Assembly (NCBI GenBank): GCA_029222685.1
Contig: JARHVB010000027.1
Location: 1-64,000, forward strand
Length of the DNA stretch: 64,000 bases
Direction: 5' to 3'
DNA from: Terripilifer ovatus
GTDB lineage: Bacteria; Pseudomonadota; Alphaproteobacteria; Rhizobiales; Beijerinckiaceae
Shown here: in pieces, positions 53,447-62,041 of the stretch
How positions within the stretch are numbered: position 1 is the first letter of the stretch
Layout of the letters: each line of letters opens with the position of its first letter
Program-made: the position numbers and the translations under genes
The notes under the pieces: model-generated
Database searches by the model: none
Seen by the model: only the letters and a program-made list of their open reading frames with translations
What the model was told of the DNA's origin: nothing

Positions 53447-53556
53447 GCGATCTATCCTTTCGAACCGGGAGCGTGACGTCGAACATGGCGTCATGTCCGG
53501 CTCAAGTGGGCGTCGCGCCGGGCGACGGCCATCTTGGGCGCACCGGCATGGCCTGC

Positions 53557-54408
53557 TCAGCCGTCGACGCGCGCCAGCGCACGCCAAAAGGACGTCGCAG
53601 CGTTGCGCAATATGGCCGATGTTGGCGCTCCCGTGCCAGTGCGGAGCGCGGCGGACTTTATGCGGTCGGAGAACTCGGACTCCGACATCCGCCCCTGAAC
53701 GATGTCATTGATCAGTTGGCACTCGGAGGCCGCGCCGCAACGACGTATGTCGAAGACACCTTCCTGGGCCTCCTCCACCAGATCGTCGAGGCGCTGGAGG
53801 CTCCCGTCACAGCGCTTGAGGATCTCTTCCTGCACGCGTTGCGTAAAGCCGGAGATCTCGTTGTAGGCCAGGACGGCTTCTTCTCCCGAAAAGGTCGACG
53901 CCAGCCGAGAGAGAGCGCTGATGCCCGAGGGGCCATCGGCGGTGCCGATCCGGTCCTGAAGGACGGTCGGCAGTTCTAGGAGCTTTAGGTAGCGTCGGAT
54001 CGTCGGGACAGAGCAGGCCGATTCCTTGGCGACCGACTCATATGAGCCAAACTTGGCAAGGAGTGCTTGAAGTGCCTTGGCCTTGTCGATCGGGTGCATA
54101 TCGGCGCGATGGACATTCTCGATCAGCGACAGACTGATCGCGTCGGCGTCGCTCAACCCCTCCTTGATCAGGCAAGGAACGGGGTCGAGGGGGACAAGCT
54201 TGCAGGCGAGGTAGCGCCTCTGGCCGACAAGAATCTCGAAGCGTCCGTCCGCAAGCGGGCGAACTGTCAGCGGCGAGAGCAGACCTTTTTCGCGGATGCT
54301 GGTGGCGAGCTCCTCGATATTCGAGTCGTCCTGGCCGGTGTCGAGGGTCTTTCGGACATTCAGGGTTGAGACAACAAGCTGGGCCATGGGAACGGGCGTG
54401 GTGTGCAT
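53557..54408 (-). CDS. ParB/RepB-like protein of the defence region
   Basis: A 283-residue protein with the full ParB N-terminal domain. It shows the pattern LNVRKTLDTGQDDSNIEELATSIREKGLLSPLTVRPL, then VGQRRYLACK, and ENVHRADMHPIDKAKAL. A helix-turn-helix (SYESVAKESACSVPTIRRYLKLLELP) and a variable C-terminus follow. An AAGGAGG ribosome site precedes the ATG at 54408. Without a ParA gene beside it, a plain partition role is doubtful. ParB-like domains also act as nucleases or nucleotide sensors in conflict systems. It leads a likely operon with the Lit-like and DUF3800 genes and is divergent from a MerR-like gene. Confidence 0.82.
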   Translation of the reverse strand: MHTTPVPMAQLVVSTLNVRKTLDTGQDDSNIEELATSIREKGLLSPLTVRPLADGRFEILVGQRRYLACKLVPLDPVPCLIKEGLSDADAISLSLIENVHRADMHPIDKAKALQALLAKFGSYESVAKESACSVPTIRRYLKLLELPTVLQDRIGTADGPSGISALSRLASTFSGEEAVLAYNEISGFTQRVQEEILKRCDGSLQRLDDLVEEAQEGVFDIRRCGAASECQLINDIVQGRMSESEFSDRIKSAALRTGTGAPTSAILRNAATSFWRALARVDG

Positions 54409-54410
54409 TT

Positions 54411-54506
54411 GGGACCTCCTTCATTGCATGGTCCCCTCAAATATCAGGGCGAAAATGCTGGACTTTCGATTTCGATGGCGCTTGTAAATGGTGAATGTTC
54501 ACGCTC
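54411..54506. promoter_or_regulatory. Divergent control region between ParB-like and MerR-like genes
   Basis: In this 86-base gap GGGACC (54411-54416) and GGTCCC (54430-54435) form an inverted repeat beside the ParB-like start. GTGAA-TG-TTCAC overlaps the MerR-like start codon at 54495. Both could be sites for the MerR-like protein. No clear promoter boxes were identified. Confidence 0.35.
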
Positions 54507-55424
54507 GCAGACCTGGCTGGCGCTATGGAGGAATCGGGCCGGCGTCTAACGCCGCGGACGGCCCGGAATTGGTGGACGGTCGGCCTCTTGCCCCGCCCGC
54601 AACGGACCGGGCTCGGCCGAGGTCAAGGGACGGTCAGCTTCTGGCAGGACCGGCAAGTGGTCATGCGCGCAGAGATCGCCCACGATCTGCTCGGCAGAGG
54701 CGTGAGCTTCCGAGGCGCCGCGGCGGGCCTCTGGTTGCTCGGTTTTCCGGTGCCTTTGGATACTGTCCGCGCCGCATTCGTTGACCAAGTGGCGGGCCAT
54801 TATCGGCGCGGCCGAGGACGATCACGCGATGGCCTCGAAGCCGGCCTATGGCATCACGTCGGCCACTTTGTGAGATCTGACGCGCGAGCGCGAGGTGGTT
54901 CGGCTGGGGACGAAGAAGGGGTTGCGCTACACGACCTGACTGGTGAGCTGCTCGAGCTTCTATGCGGGGTGGGGGATAACGCCTTGGATGCGGGCGATTC
55001 CGGTGAGTGGTCTGTCGACACGGCGGCGGAGCTGCTCTTTCAAATCGAGGTCCTGAAACCCTTCGCTCAACGCCACGGAGCGATCGAGTTGCCCGCCGTA
55101 CGTGCGGAGACAGTTGAGGAGGTTGCGATATGGATTCGCCGGACCGCGTCGCTGCGATGCCAGCATGAAGCGGTCACCCACGCCCGGCAGCACGATTGGA
55201 TTCGCGCGCGTCGGCTCGTTCGTCTCGCGATCGGACTTCTCGATCGCGCGGACGCCGCGGCGTCGCCACAACAGCATGCAGCGAACCGGGCGCTGTTCAC
55301 ACGGCTCGCTGTGGGGTGGGCGCGTCTGCTATTCCCTATCCTATTGGCCGTCGTGAGGACACCGGAGCAGCGCCGAACGGCGGCCGAGGGACTGTCAGGA
55401 ATCTTGTGTTTGAGGCCATACTGA
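54495..55424 (+). pseudogene. MerR-like regulator broken near its end by IS256-family element
   Basis: The first 55 residues (FTLADLAGAMEESGRRLTPRTARNWWTVGLLPRPQRTGLGRGQGTVSFW) form a MerR-type winged helix; the remaining 240 are helical and unrecognised. The native frame runs to 55387, where an IS element begins. The last 11 codons and stop (to 55424) come from the IS. Joining across the insertion restores the frame: codons continue at 56694 as GCG TGG TTT GCG GCC with a stop at 56743-56745. The original protein was therefore about 315 residues, and only its last 16 or so have been replaced. It may still function. Confidence 0.7.
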
Positions 55425-56685
55425 TGAAGCGAAGGAGCATCATATGGCTATCGAGAAAGAGGTTTTGGATCAGCTACTCGCAGGTCGTGACCCAAAGGAT
55501 GTTTTCGGCAAGGACGGCCTGGTCGATGAGTTGAAGAAGGCGTTGTCGGAACGGATCTTGAACACCGAGCTTGACGAGCATCTGGACGCCGAGAATGTCG
55601 AGGGTAAATCCAATCACCGCAACGGCTATTCGAGGAAGTCGGTTCTGACGGCGACATCCAAAGTGAACCTGGCGATTCCGCGCGACCGCGCCGGCACCTT
55701 CGATCCGCAATTGATCGCCAAGTATCAGCGCCGGTTTCCGGATTTCGACGACAAGATTATTTCGATGTACGCCCGCGGCATGAGCGTGCGCGAGATCCGC
55801 GGCCATCTTGAGGAGATTTACGGCCTCGACGTTTCGCCCGATCTGATCTCGGCCGTGACCGACGCCGTACTGGACGAGGTCGCGGAATGGCAGAACCGGC
55901 CGCTCGATGCGACCTATCCGCTGGTGTTCTTCGATGCCTTGCGGGTCAAGATCCGCGATGAAGGCTTCGTGCGCAACAAGGCGGTCTACATCGCGCTGGG
56001 TGTCCTGCCCGACGGTACCAAGGATATTCTGGGCCTGTGGATCGAGCAAACCGAAGGCGCCAAGTTCTGGTTGCGCGTCATGAATGAACTCAAGGGCCGC
56101 GGCGTCAGTGACATCCTGATTGCCGTCGTCGATGGGCTGAAGGGCTTTCCAGAGGCCATCAGTGCGGTTTTCCCGCAGACCGTGGTGCAAACCTGCATCG
56201 TCCATCTGATCCGTCATTCGATGGATTTTGCCGCCTGGAAAGACCGCAAGATGGTCGCACAAGCGCTCAAGACCGTCTATCGCGCTGTCGACGCCAACGC
56301 CGGCCAGGCCGCGCTGGACGCTTTCGCAGAAGGATCCTGGGGCGCAAAATATCCGGCCATCGCCCAGAGTTGGCGCCGCAACTGGAATCTCGTCATCCCG
56401 TTCTTTGCGTTCCCCGAAGCTGTTCGGCGGATCATCTACACCACCAATGCCATCGAAGCGCTCAATTCAAAACTACGCCGCGCCGTGCGGGCCAGGGGTC
56501 ACTTCCCAACCGATGACGCCGCGACCAAATTACTGTATCTGTGTCTCAATCGCGCTGCGGCCGAATGGAAACGACCACCGCGCGAATGGTCCGAGGCGAA
56601 GACCCAATTCGCCATCATGTTCAACGAGCGTTTCGTCAACGCATGATGGTTCACCCGCCTCAAACACAGAATTTCCGACACTCCC
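55388..56685 (+). mobile_element. IS256-family insertion sequence (1298 bases)
   Basis: The 29-base terminal repeats begin GGGACTGTCAGG at 55388 and, on the other strand, GGGAGTGTCGGA at 56685, both ending GTGTTTGAGGC; 24 of 29 positions match. Flanking GCGGCCGA (55380-55387) and ACGGCCGA (56686-56693) form an eight-base target duplication with one mismatch. It carries one transposase gene and is complete. It interrupts the MerR-like gene. Confidence 0.88.
55444..56646 (+). CDS. IS256-family transposase
   Basis: A 400-residue DDE transposase, full length. Catalytic residues are in VFFDALRV (first Asp), AVVDGLKGFPEAI (second Asp, with the family Gly-Leu-Lys-Gly-Phe-Pro signature) and TTNAIEALNSKLRRAVRARGHFP (Glu). 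It opens EKEVLDQLLAGRDPKDVFGKDGLVDELKKALSERIL. The open frame is intact, so the element is probably active. Confidence 0.96.
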   Translation: MAIEKEVLDQLLAGRDPKDVFGKDGLVDELKKALSERILNTELDEHLDAENVEGKSNHRNGYSRKSVLTATSKVNLAIPRDRAGTFDPQLIAKYQRRFPDFDDKIISMYARGMSVREIRGHLEEIYGLDVSPDLISAVTDAVLDEVAEWQNRPLDATYPLVFFDALRVKIRDEGFVRNKAVYIALGVLPDGTKDILGLWIEQTEGAKFWLRVMNELKGRGVSDILIAVVDGLKGFPEAISAVFPQTVVQTCIVHLIRHSMDFAAWKDRKMVAQALKTVYRAVDANAGQAALDAFAEGSWGAKYPAIAQSWRRNWNLVIPFFAFPEAVRRIIYTTNAIEALNSKLRRAVRARGHFPTDDAATKLLYLCLNRAAAEWKRPPREWSEAKTQFAIMFNERFVNA

Positions 56686-56857
56686 ACGGCCGATGCGTGG
56701 TTTGCGGCCGCAGCCATCGTTCGGCGCGGGCCTGTCACGACATGATTCGAGCTACACCGTGGGGCGGGCACTCAAAGCGCTGGGGCGGTATGTTCCCTAC
56801 ATGTTCCATATGAGCGTGGGCCAAGGTCGATTCTGGTCAGGCCGACGCCGACATAGC

Positions 56858-56886
56858 TTGAATCGCCCGGCCATTGGCCGTACATT
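56858..56886 (+). promoter_or_regulatory. Toxin-antitoxin promoter with operator in the spacer
   Basis: TTGAAT (56858-56863) and TACATT (56881-56886) are 17 bases apart. The spacer contains the 13-base palindrome CGGCCA-T-TGGCCG (56868-56880). An AGGAG ribosome site (56893) and the ATG at 56905 follow. DUF1778 antitoxins are ribbon-helix-helix repressors of their own operons, so this palindrome is a likely operator. Confidence 0.55.
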
Positions 56887-56904
56887 GACGCCAGGAGAAC
56901 TACC

Positions 56905-57207
56905 ATGGCCAATGCAGCATCTAGATCTACGACCAGGCGCACACGGGCGGAACGCCTGGAGACTCGTGTCACCGCGGAGCAGAAGAGCCTGATCGAGCGG
57001 GCGGCCGCCCTGCAGGGGCGTAGCGTGACCGACTTCGTGCTGACGAGCGTGCAGGATGCCGCGCGGCGGGCGATTGAGGAACACAGCCAGCTCGCGCTGT
57101 CTGTCCGCGATAGCGAGGCCTTTGTCGACGCGCTGCTGAACCCGAAGCCGGTCAACGATCGCCTTCACGATACGGTCCGCCGCTATCGCGAGCGAGTCGG
57201 CGTTTGA
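56905..57207 (+). CDS. DUF1778 antitoxin (TacA-like)
   Basis: A 100-residue ribbon-helix-helix antitoxin. Residues 18-60 form the DNA-binding part (RLETRVTAEQKSLIERAAALQGRSVTDFVLTSVQDAARRAIEEH). The C-terminus (LSVRDSEAFVDALLNPKPVNDRLHDTVRRY) is the conserved toxin-binding helix with the SEAFVDALLNP motif. It ends three bases before the toxin gene. Confidence 0.92.
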   Translation: MANAASRSTTRRTRAERLETRVTAEQKSLIERAAALQGRSVTDFVLTSVQDAARRAIEEHSQLALSVRDSEAFVDALLNPKPVNDRLHDTVRRYRERVGV

Positions 57208-57210
57208 GGC

Positions 57211-57723
57211 GTGCGCAATGAAAGAGAAGAGAAACTTCGCGTCGAGCCGCTGGCGTCAAGCCATGACCGGTCGGGGTTCGAGAGCGGCGTAGAGCCGCTC
57301 GACAGATACCTCCGGACGCAGGCCAGCCAAGACGCGCGGAAGAACATGGCCGCGCCCTTCGTCCTGTTGCTGGCGAACGGTACGATCGCTGGCTACTACA
57401 CGCTCTCCTCGACTTCGGTGCAGCTCGCTGAGTTGCCGGCGCAGACGGTGCGCAAGCTCCCGCGATATCCGTTGGTCCCGGCGACGCTCCTGGGCCGGCT
57501 TGCCATTGATCGCCGCCAACAGGGGAAGGGCTATGGGCGGTATCTGCTGGCCGACGCACTCTACCGCGCAGCCCAGAGCGAGATCGCCTCGTTCGCGGTG
57601 ATCGTCGACGCGAAGGATGACAGCGCCCGCCGCTTCTATGAACGGGAAAGCTTCCTGGTGTTGTCGGACCAGCCAATGAAGCTGTTCCGTCCGATGGCCG
57701 ATATCCGACGGCTGTTCGATTGA
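57211..57723 (+). CDS. GNAT-family acetyltransferase toxin (TacT-like)
   Basis: A 170-residue GCN5-type toxin. It shows the family pattern SGVEPLDRYLRTQASQDARKNMAAPFVLL, GYYTLSSTSVQLAELP and the acetyl-CoA loop LAIDRRQQGKGYGRYLL, with KDDSARRFYERESF near the end. TacT toxins acetylate aminoacyl-tRNA and stop translation. It starts with GTG. It ends 18 bases before hamA, so the pair probably shares a transcript with the Hachiman genes. Confidence 0.92.
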   Translation: MRNEREEKLRVEPLASSHDRSGFESGVEPLDRYLRTQASQDARKNMAAPFVLLLANGTIAGYYTLSSTSVQLAELPAQTVRKLPRYPLVPATLLGRLAIDRRQQGKGYGRYLLADALYRAAQSEIASFAVIVDAKDDSARRFYERESFLVLSDQPMKLFRPMADIRRLFD

Positions 57724-57741
57724 AGGACGGGAGGCTGTTAG

Positions 57742-58524
57742 GTGGGGCTCTATAAGAAATGGTGTGATGCCACCAAGGAAAAGGACAAGCGCAAGCGCTA
57801 CTGGACATATGTAGAGAAGGAGGGCGGCCGCGATGAGATTCGTGACGGCCTCGCCGAGACAATGCGCTCCCACTATGATCGGCTTGAGCGCATAGCCGAT
57901 GACGTCCAGCGCCTCGGCTACGAGGTTGCTTCGAATATCCTACGCGCGCAGCTCCCCCAGACTGACAAGGGTCGCTCGGGCGATCTGGGCGAGATCTTGG
58001 CGACCGAATTGGTCGAGGAGGAAATCGGCCTGCGCGTTCCCGTGCGCCGCCTGCGGTACAAGGACGGGCGCAACATGGCCATGCGCGGCGACGACTTCAT
58101 CGGGGCAGGTTATGAAGGCGATGACTCCAAGCTTTGGCTGCTGAAGGGCGAAGCTAAGAGCAACAAGGTTCTCGGAAAAGCCACGGTGACGAGCGCCCGC
58201 AAGGTGCTCAATCGCGACAATGGCAGATGCACGCCGGACTCGTTGGCATTCGTTGCGAACCGATTGCTCGAAAGCAACGACGAGGATGATGTGCAACTAG
58301 GCCGAGACCTTCGCGATGAAGTCGGCCTGAAGACCCTGCGCGCAGATCGCATCGACCACATGCTCTTCACAATGTCGGGCAACGGACCTCACGCGTCGCT
58401 GAAGGACGATCTCGAAGGCACTGGGACCAACCGGGACCAGTACGTCGTGAATCTTCATATCGAAGACCACCAGGACTTCATCAAGGAGATGTACGAGAAG
58501 GCGGAAGACCTTGGAGACGACTGA
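57742..58524 (+). CDS. hamA: HamA, Hachiman defence nuclease (DUF1837)
   Basis: A 260-residue PD-(D/E)xK-type nuclease of the DUF1837 family, the effector of Hachiman anti-phage systems. Motifs seen are SGDLGEILATELVEEEIG, RGDDFIG (Asp117/118) and KGEAK (Glu137, Lys139), a complete active site. In known systems HamA is held by the helicase HamB and degrades DNA when released. The start is GTG at 57742 with a GGGAGG ribosome site seven bases upstream. The 3' end overlaps hamB by 14 bases. Confidence 0.85.
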   Translation: MGLYKKWCDATKEKDKRKRYWTYVEKEGGRDEIRDGLAETMRSHYDRLERIADDVQRLGYEVASNILRAQLPQTDKGRSGDLGEILATELVEEEIGLRVPVRRLRYKDGRNMAMRGDDFIGAGYEGDDSKLWLLKGEAKSNKVLGKATVTSARKVLNRDNGRCTPDSLAFVANRLLESNDEDDVQLGRDLRDEVGLKTLRADRIDHMLFTMSGNGPHASLKDDLEGTGTNRDQYVVNLHIEDHQDFIKEMYEKAEDLGDD

Positions 58525-61500
58525 GGAGCTGCAATCGTTCTTAACGAGCGCGACGCAGGACGGCGTGCAAGGTCGGCTGCTCTATCGCGGGGCGGCATGG
58601 TCGCTGATGCGAAGCAATGGCGTTCTGCCCGAGAATGCCCCGCCGCTCGGCGCGACGATCGATACCGACCTTGCAGAACATGGCTTCGCGCTGCTCCGTG
58701 CCGCAATGGCCCTTCGTGCCCAGGCTGGCTCCTCCGAGTTGACGAACAAAGCATTCGAGCGCGCCGGCAACGCCTTCGAAGCTTTGGTGCGGAATGCCGA
58801 TCCTGAAGCCGCCGACCGCGGTTTCCGTAGGACGATCGCCGCCACGGCCTACCATCTGGCCGGGTTTTCGGCAGTCGCCTATTCGCTCTTCAGCGAGGCG
58901 GTAGGCGACCTGAATTTGACGCCGGGTGAAATGGCGGTGATGCGGTTGGTGCTCCGCGACCTTGATGGACTTCGAGCCTTCGTGCGCGGCTGGCTAAACG
59001 ACGAGGCGCATGGTGACGAGCGGATAGCCGCAGAGCTGTCCGGCGAGGATGCCGATGTCGACGAGATCTTGGCGATCATTCTCAACACCACAATCTGTCG
59101 CGCGCTGGCCTTCTTCGATTTTGCGCTGGAGACCGGCGAGGAGGAATCGCTCGACGTGGCGCGTTCGCTTCTCGCAAACGCCGTCAGCCTGGCCGACAAC
59201 GCGGAAAATGTGCCGCTGTGGTGGATCACTAATCTGTGCCGGCATCTGATCGATGACTTATGGCAACATTCATTACACCAGAACCTTCCGACCGAGCCAC
59301 CCGAGGGCGCCGCGGAGAAATATCCCGATTTGCGGCGGCTGTTCATCGGATCGCTCTATGCGCGGAAGAACTCGGAGGTCGAGCTGTGGCCGTCGCAGCG
59401 TGAGGCGGCGCGCCGGTCGACGGACGTCAAGGACGACCTCGTCGTCGCCCTGCCCACCAGCGCCGGGAAGACGCGCGTCGCTGAGATCGCCGCGTTGATG
59501 ACACTCTCTTCGGCGAGGCGAGTTCTCATCGTGACGCCATTGCGCGCGCTCTCGGCCCAGACGGAACGATCGTTTCGTAAGACCTTCGCGCCGCTCGGGT
59601 TCAGCGTGTCGTCGCTATACGGTGCGAGTGGGCTCTCGGCGGGTGACGAGGACGCGCTCCGCTCGCGAGAGATCATAATTGCCACGCCGGAGAAGCTCGA
59701 CTTCGCGCTGAGAAGCGATCCGAGTCTGATCGATGATGTCGGGCTGATCGTGCTCGACGAAGGCCACATGATCGGGCCGAGCGAGCGTGAGATCCGCTAC
59801 GAGACGCTGGTGCAGCGCCTGTTGCGCCGCGCGGACTCGGCCGATCGCCGTATTGTCTGCCTGTCAGCGATCCTCCCTAGTGGAGACGAGCTCGACGATC
59901 TGACGGCATGGATACGGGCGGACGAGCCAGGCGATGCCGTGCGGTCGGACTGGCGGCCGACACGCCAGCGTTTCGGAATGCTGGCGTGGCGCGGGCTTGA
60001 TGCGCGACTGACCCTGGACCTGACGAACAATGGCCCGTTTCTGGGTCATTTCGTGGTTCAAAAACCGCCCCGCGGCCGAGAGAAGAAGCCCTATCCCCGA
60101 AAGACGTCACACCTGGCTTTGTTCGCGGCCTGGGAGTTTGCGGCTCAGGGCAAGCGGACGCTCATCTTTTCGACGCAAGCGAACTGGGTTGAGGGGTACG
60201 GAAAGCAAGTCGTCGACCTTTGCAAGCGCGGCTATCTGGCCCCGCTTCTGGATGACGAAGCGTCGATCGCCCGCGCGCTCGAGGTCGGCAAGGAATGGCT
60301 CGGCGAAGATCATCCAGCGGTGGCGAGCCTGAAGGTCGGTGTCGCCATTCACCACGGACGCCTGCCCAGCCCGTTCCTGCGGGAGTTGGAGGTGCTGCTG
60401 TCGGAAGGCGTTCTCAAGGTGATCGTCGCATCGCCGACGCTGTCGCAGGGGCTCAACCTTAACGCGGCGGTTTTGCTGGTCCCGGCACTGTATCGAGCAG
60501 GCAAACCGATCACTGGCGAGGAGTTCGCCAATGTTGCCGGCCGCGCGGGCCGCGCGTTCGTCGACGTGGAAGGGCTCATCGTCCATGTCATGTTCGATCG
60601 CGTCGATTGGCGGAGCGGAGAATGGCGAGGATTGGTGGCCTCTTCAAAGGCCCGGACGCTGAAGAGCGGGCTGATCCAGATCGTCGCCGAGATTCTTGAA
60701 CGCCTAGCTCGCGAGGGTGTGCTGGCTCGCGCCGATGCGTGGGAATATCTCGCTAACGCCCGCGAGGCGTGGCGGTCGGCAGCAGAGGAAGCGGCCCTTG
60801 CTGCTCAGCTTGCGGCAGCCCCCGATGCCGAAGCTGAGACTGATGATGATGACGAGGATGATGAGGCGGGAGGAGACGAGGAGGAAAGCATTGAGGAGGA
60901 ACCGCTCTCGGAGTTAGTCGAGCGCCTCGATGCAACGGTCTTCGGCTTGGCGGAGGCGCTCGATGCCGACCGTGCCGACCTGCCCAAGCTTCTCGACGAA
61001 GCGCTCAAGGGATCGCTCTGGGCACGTCAAATAGCACGCGAGGGCGAAGGCATGGAGGCGCAACACCGGAAGGTGTTCGAGGCGCGCGCTAATCTCATCT
61101 GGTCGGTGACGACGCCCGAGGCCCGCCGCGGCCATTTCGCGATGGGCGTCGGCTTGGAAGCCGGGCTGACGATTGACGCTATGGCAGAGGAGCTTGGGGA
61201 CCTCATCGATCGAGCAGACGCTGCGTCCCTGCCAGGAGACATAGACGAACTAGCAGACGCCTTGGCGGGTCTTGGTGAGCGGCTGTTGATGATGCGGCCG
61301 TTCATTCCCGACAAGAAGAATGCACTCCCTGGCAATTGGAAAGCGATCTTAAAGCGATGGGTGTCGGGTGCAGAAGTCTCGGAGATCGGGCCACATAACA
61401 TGCGCGTCGTCGAAGAGGCGTTCACCTATCGACTGGTTTGGGCACTGGAAGCCATCAGAACCCGGCGTCTGACTTTGGGCTGGTCGCCGGACATCATTCC

Positions 61501-62029
61501 GGGTGGCGCAGCCGCATCTCTGGAGACCGGGGTGCCGCAGTTCATGATGTCGATGTTGATCCGGGCTGGCCTCCCGTCCAGGCGGGCGGCCATCGCGGCG
61601 ATCCAGACCACCAACCCCGTCTTCGTGACGCCGGCCGAGATGCGCGCATGGTTGGAATCTGATGAAATCACAGCGTTCACCGATGCCGGCGATTGGCCAA
61701 CGCCGGATACCGCCGCCCTCTGGGCGCGCTTCAGGACCGAGGCTCTCAGTGGCGGAGTCCAGCAGTGGTCGATCGAACGCTATAAGAGGTTGCTCGACGT
61801 TCCGGTGCGCTCGGCACCGCCGAGCGGGCTTTATCGGATCATCACGGATGAAGGGGATGGGCGCACATGGTTGTCCACGCCGGACTATCGACGGGTCGTC
61901 GCGTTCAAAAAGCCAGCCGTGGATCCGAAGCCAAGTCTGTTTTCGGGCCGATTACCCGGCGAGACGGCAGTCGTCGATGCATTGCGCCTTGGTCGAGGTA
62001 AGCTGCGGTGGCCGCGCGCGGATGCATGA
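58511..62029 (+). CDS. hamB: HamB, Hachiman superfamily 2 helicase
   Basis: A helicase of about 1172 residues related to Ski2-like enzymes. Motif I is ALPTSAGKTRVAE (near 315), motif II LIVLDEGHMIG (near 415), motif III CLSAILP, and motif VI FANVAGRAGRAF (near 676). A very acidic stretch near residues 770-800 (DDDDEDDEAGGDEEES) separates the helicase from the helical C-terminal part. HamB senses DNA damage or phage DNA and controls HamA. The start is taken as TTG at 58511, overlapping hamA; other starts nearby are possible. The next gene follows after 12 bases. Confidence 0.85.
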   Translation: METTEELQSFLTSATQDGVQGRLLYRGAAWSLMRSNGVLPENAPPLGATIDTDLAEHGFALLRAAMALRAQAGSSELTNKAFERAGNAFEALVRNADPEAADRGFRRTIAATAYHLAGFSAVAYSLFSEAVGDLNLTPGEMAVMRLVLRDLDGLRAFVRGWLNDEAHGDERIAAELSGEDADVDEILAIILNTTICRALAFFDFALETGEEESLDVARSLLANAVSLADNAENVPLWWITNLCRHLIDDLWQHSLHQNLPTEPPEGAAEKYPDLRRLFIGSLYARKNSEVELWPSQREAARRSTDVKDDLVVALPTSAGKTRVAEIAALMTLSSARRVLIVTPLRALSAQTERSFRKTFAPLGFSVSSLYGASGLSAGDEDALRSREIIIATPEKLDFALRSDPSLIDDVGLIVLDEGHMIGPSEREIRYETLVQRLLRRADSADRRIVCLSAILPSGDELDDLTAWIRADEPGDAVRSDWRPTRQRFGMLAWRGLDARLTLDLTNNGPFLGHFVVQKPPRGREKKPYPRKTSHLALFAAWEFAAQGKRTLIFSTQANWVEGYGKQVVDLCKRGYLAPLLDDEASIARALEVGKEWLGEDHPAVASLKVGVAIHHGRLPSPFLRELEVLLSEGVLKVIVASPTLSQGLNLNAAVLLVPALYRAGKPITGEEFANVAGRAGRAFVDVEGLIVHVMFDRVDWRSGEWRGLVASSKARTLKSGLIQIVAEILERLAREGVLARADAWEYLANAREAWRSAAEEAALAAQLAAAPDAEAETDDDDEDDEAGGDEEESIEEEPLSELVERLDATVFGLAEALDADRADLPKLLDEALKGSLWARQIAREGEGMEAQHRKVFEARANLIWSVTTPEARRGHFAMGVGLEAGLTIDAMAEELGDLIDRADAASLPGDIDELADALAGLGERLLMMRPFIPDKKNALPGNWKAILKRWVSGAEVSEIGPHNMRVVEEAFTYRLVWALEAIRTRRLTLGWSPDIIPGGAAASLETGVPQFMMSMLIRAGLPSRRAAIAAIQTTNPVFVTPAEMRAWLESDEITAFTDAGDWPTPDTAALWARFRTEALSGGVQQWSIERYKRLLDVPVRSAPPSGLYRIITDEGDGRTWLSTPDYRRVVAFKKPAVDPKPSLFSGRLPGETAVVDALRLGRGKLRWPRADA

Positions 62030-62041
62030 GGAAGCCCCCAA

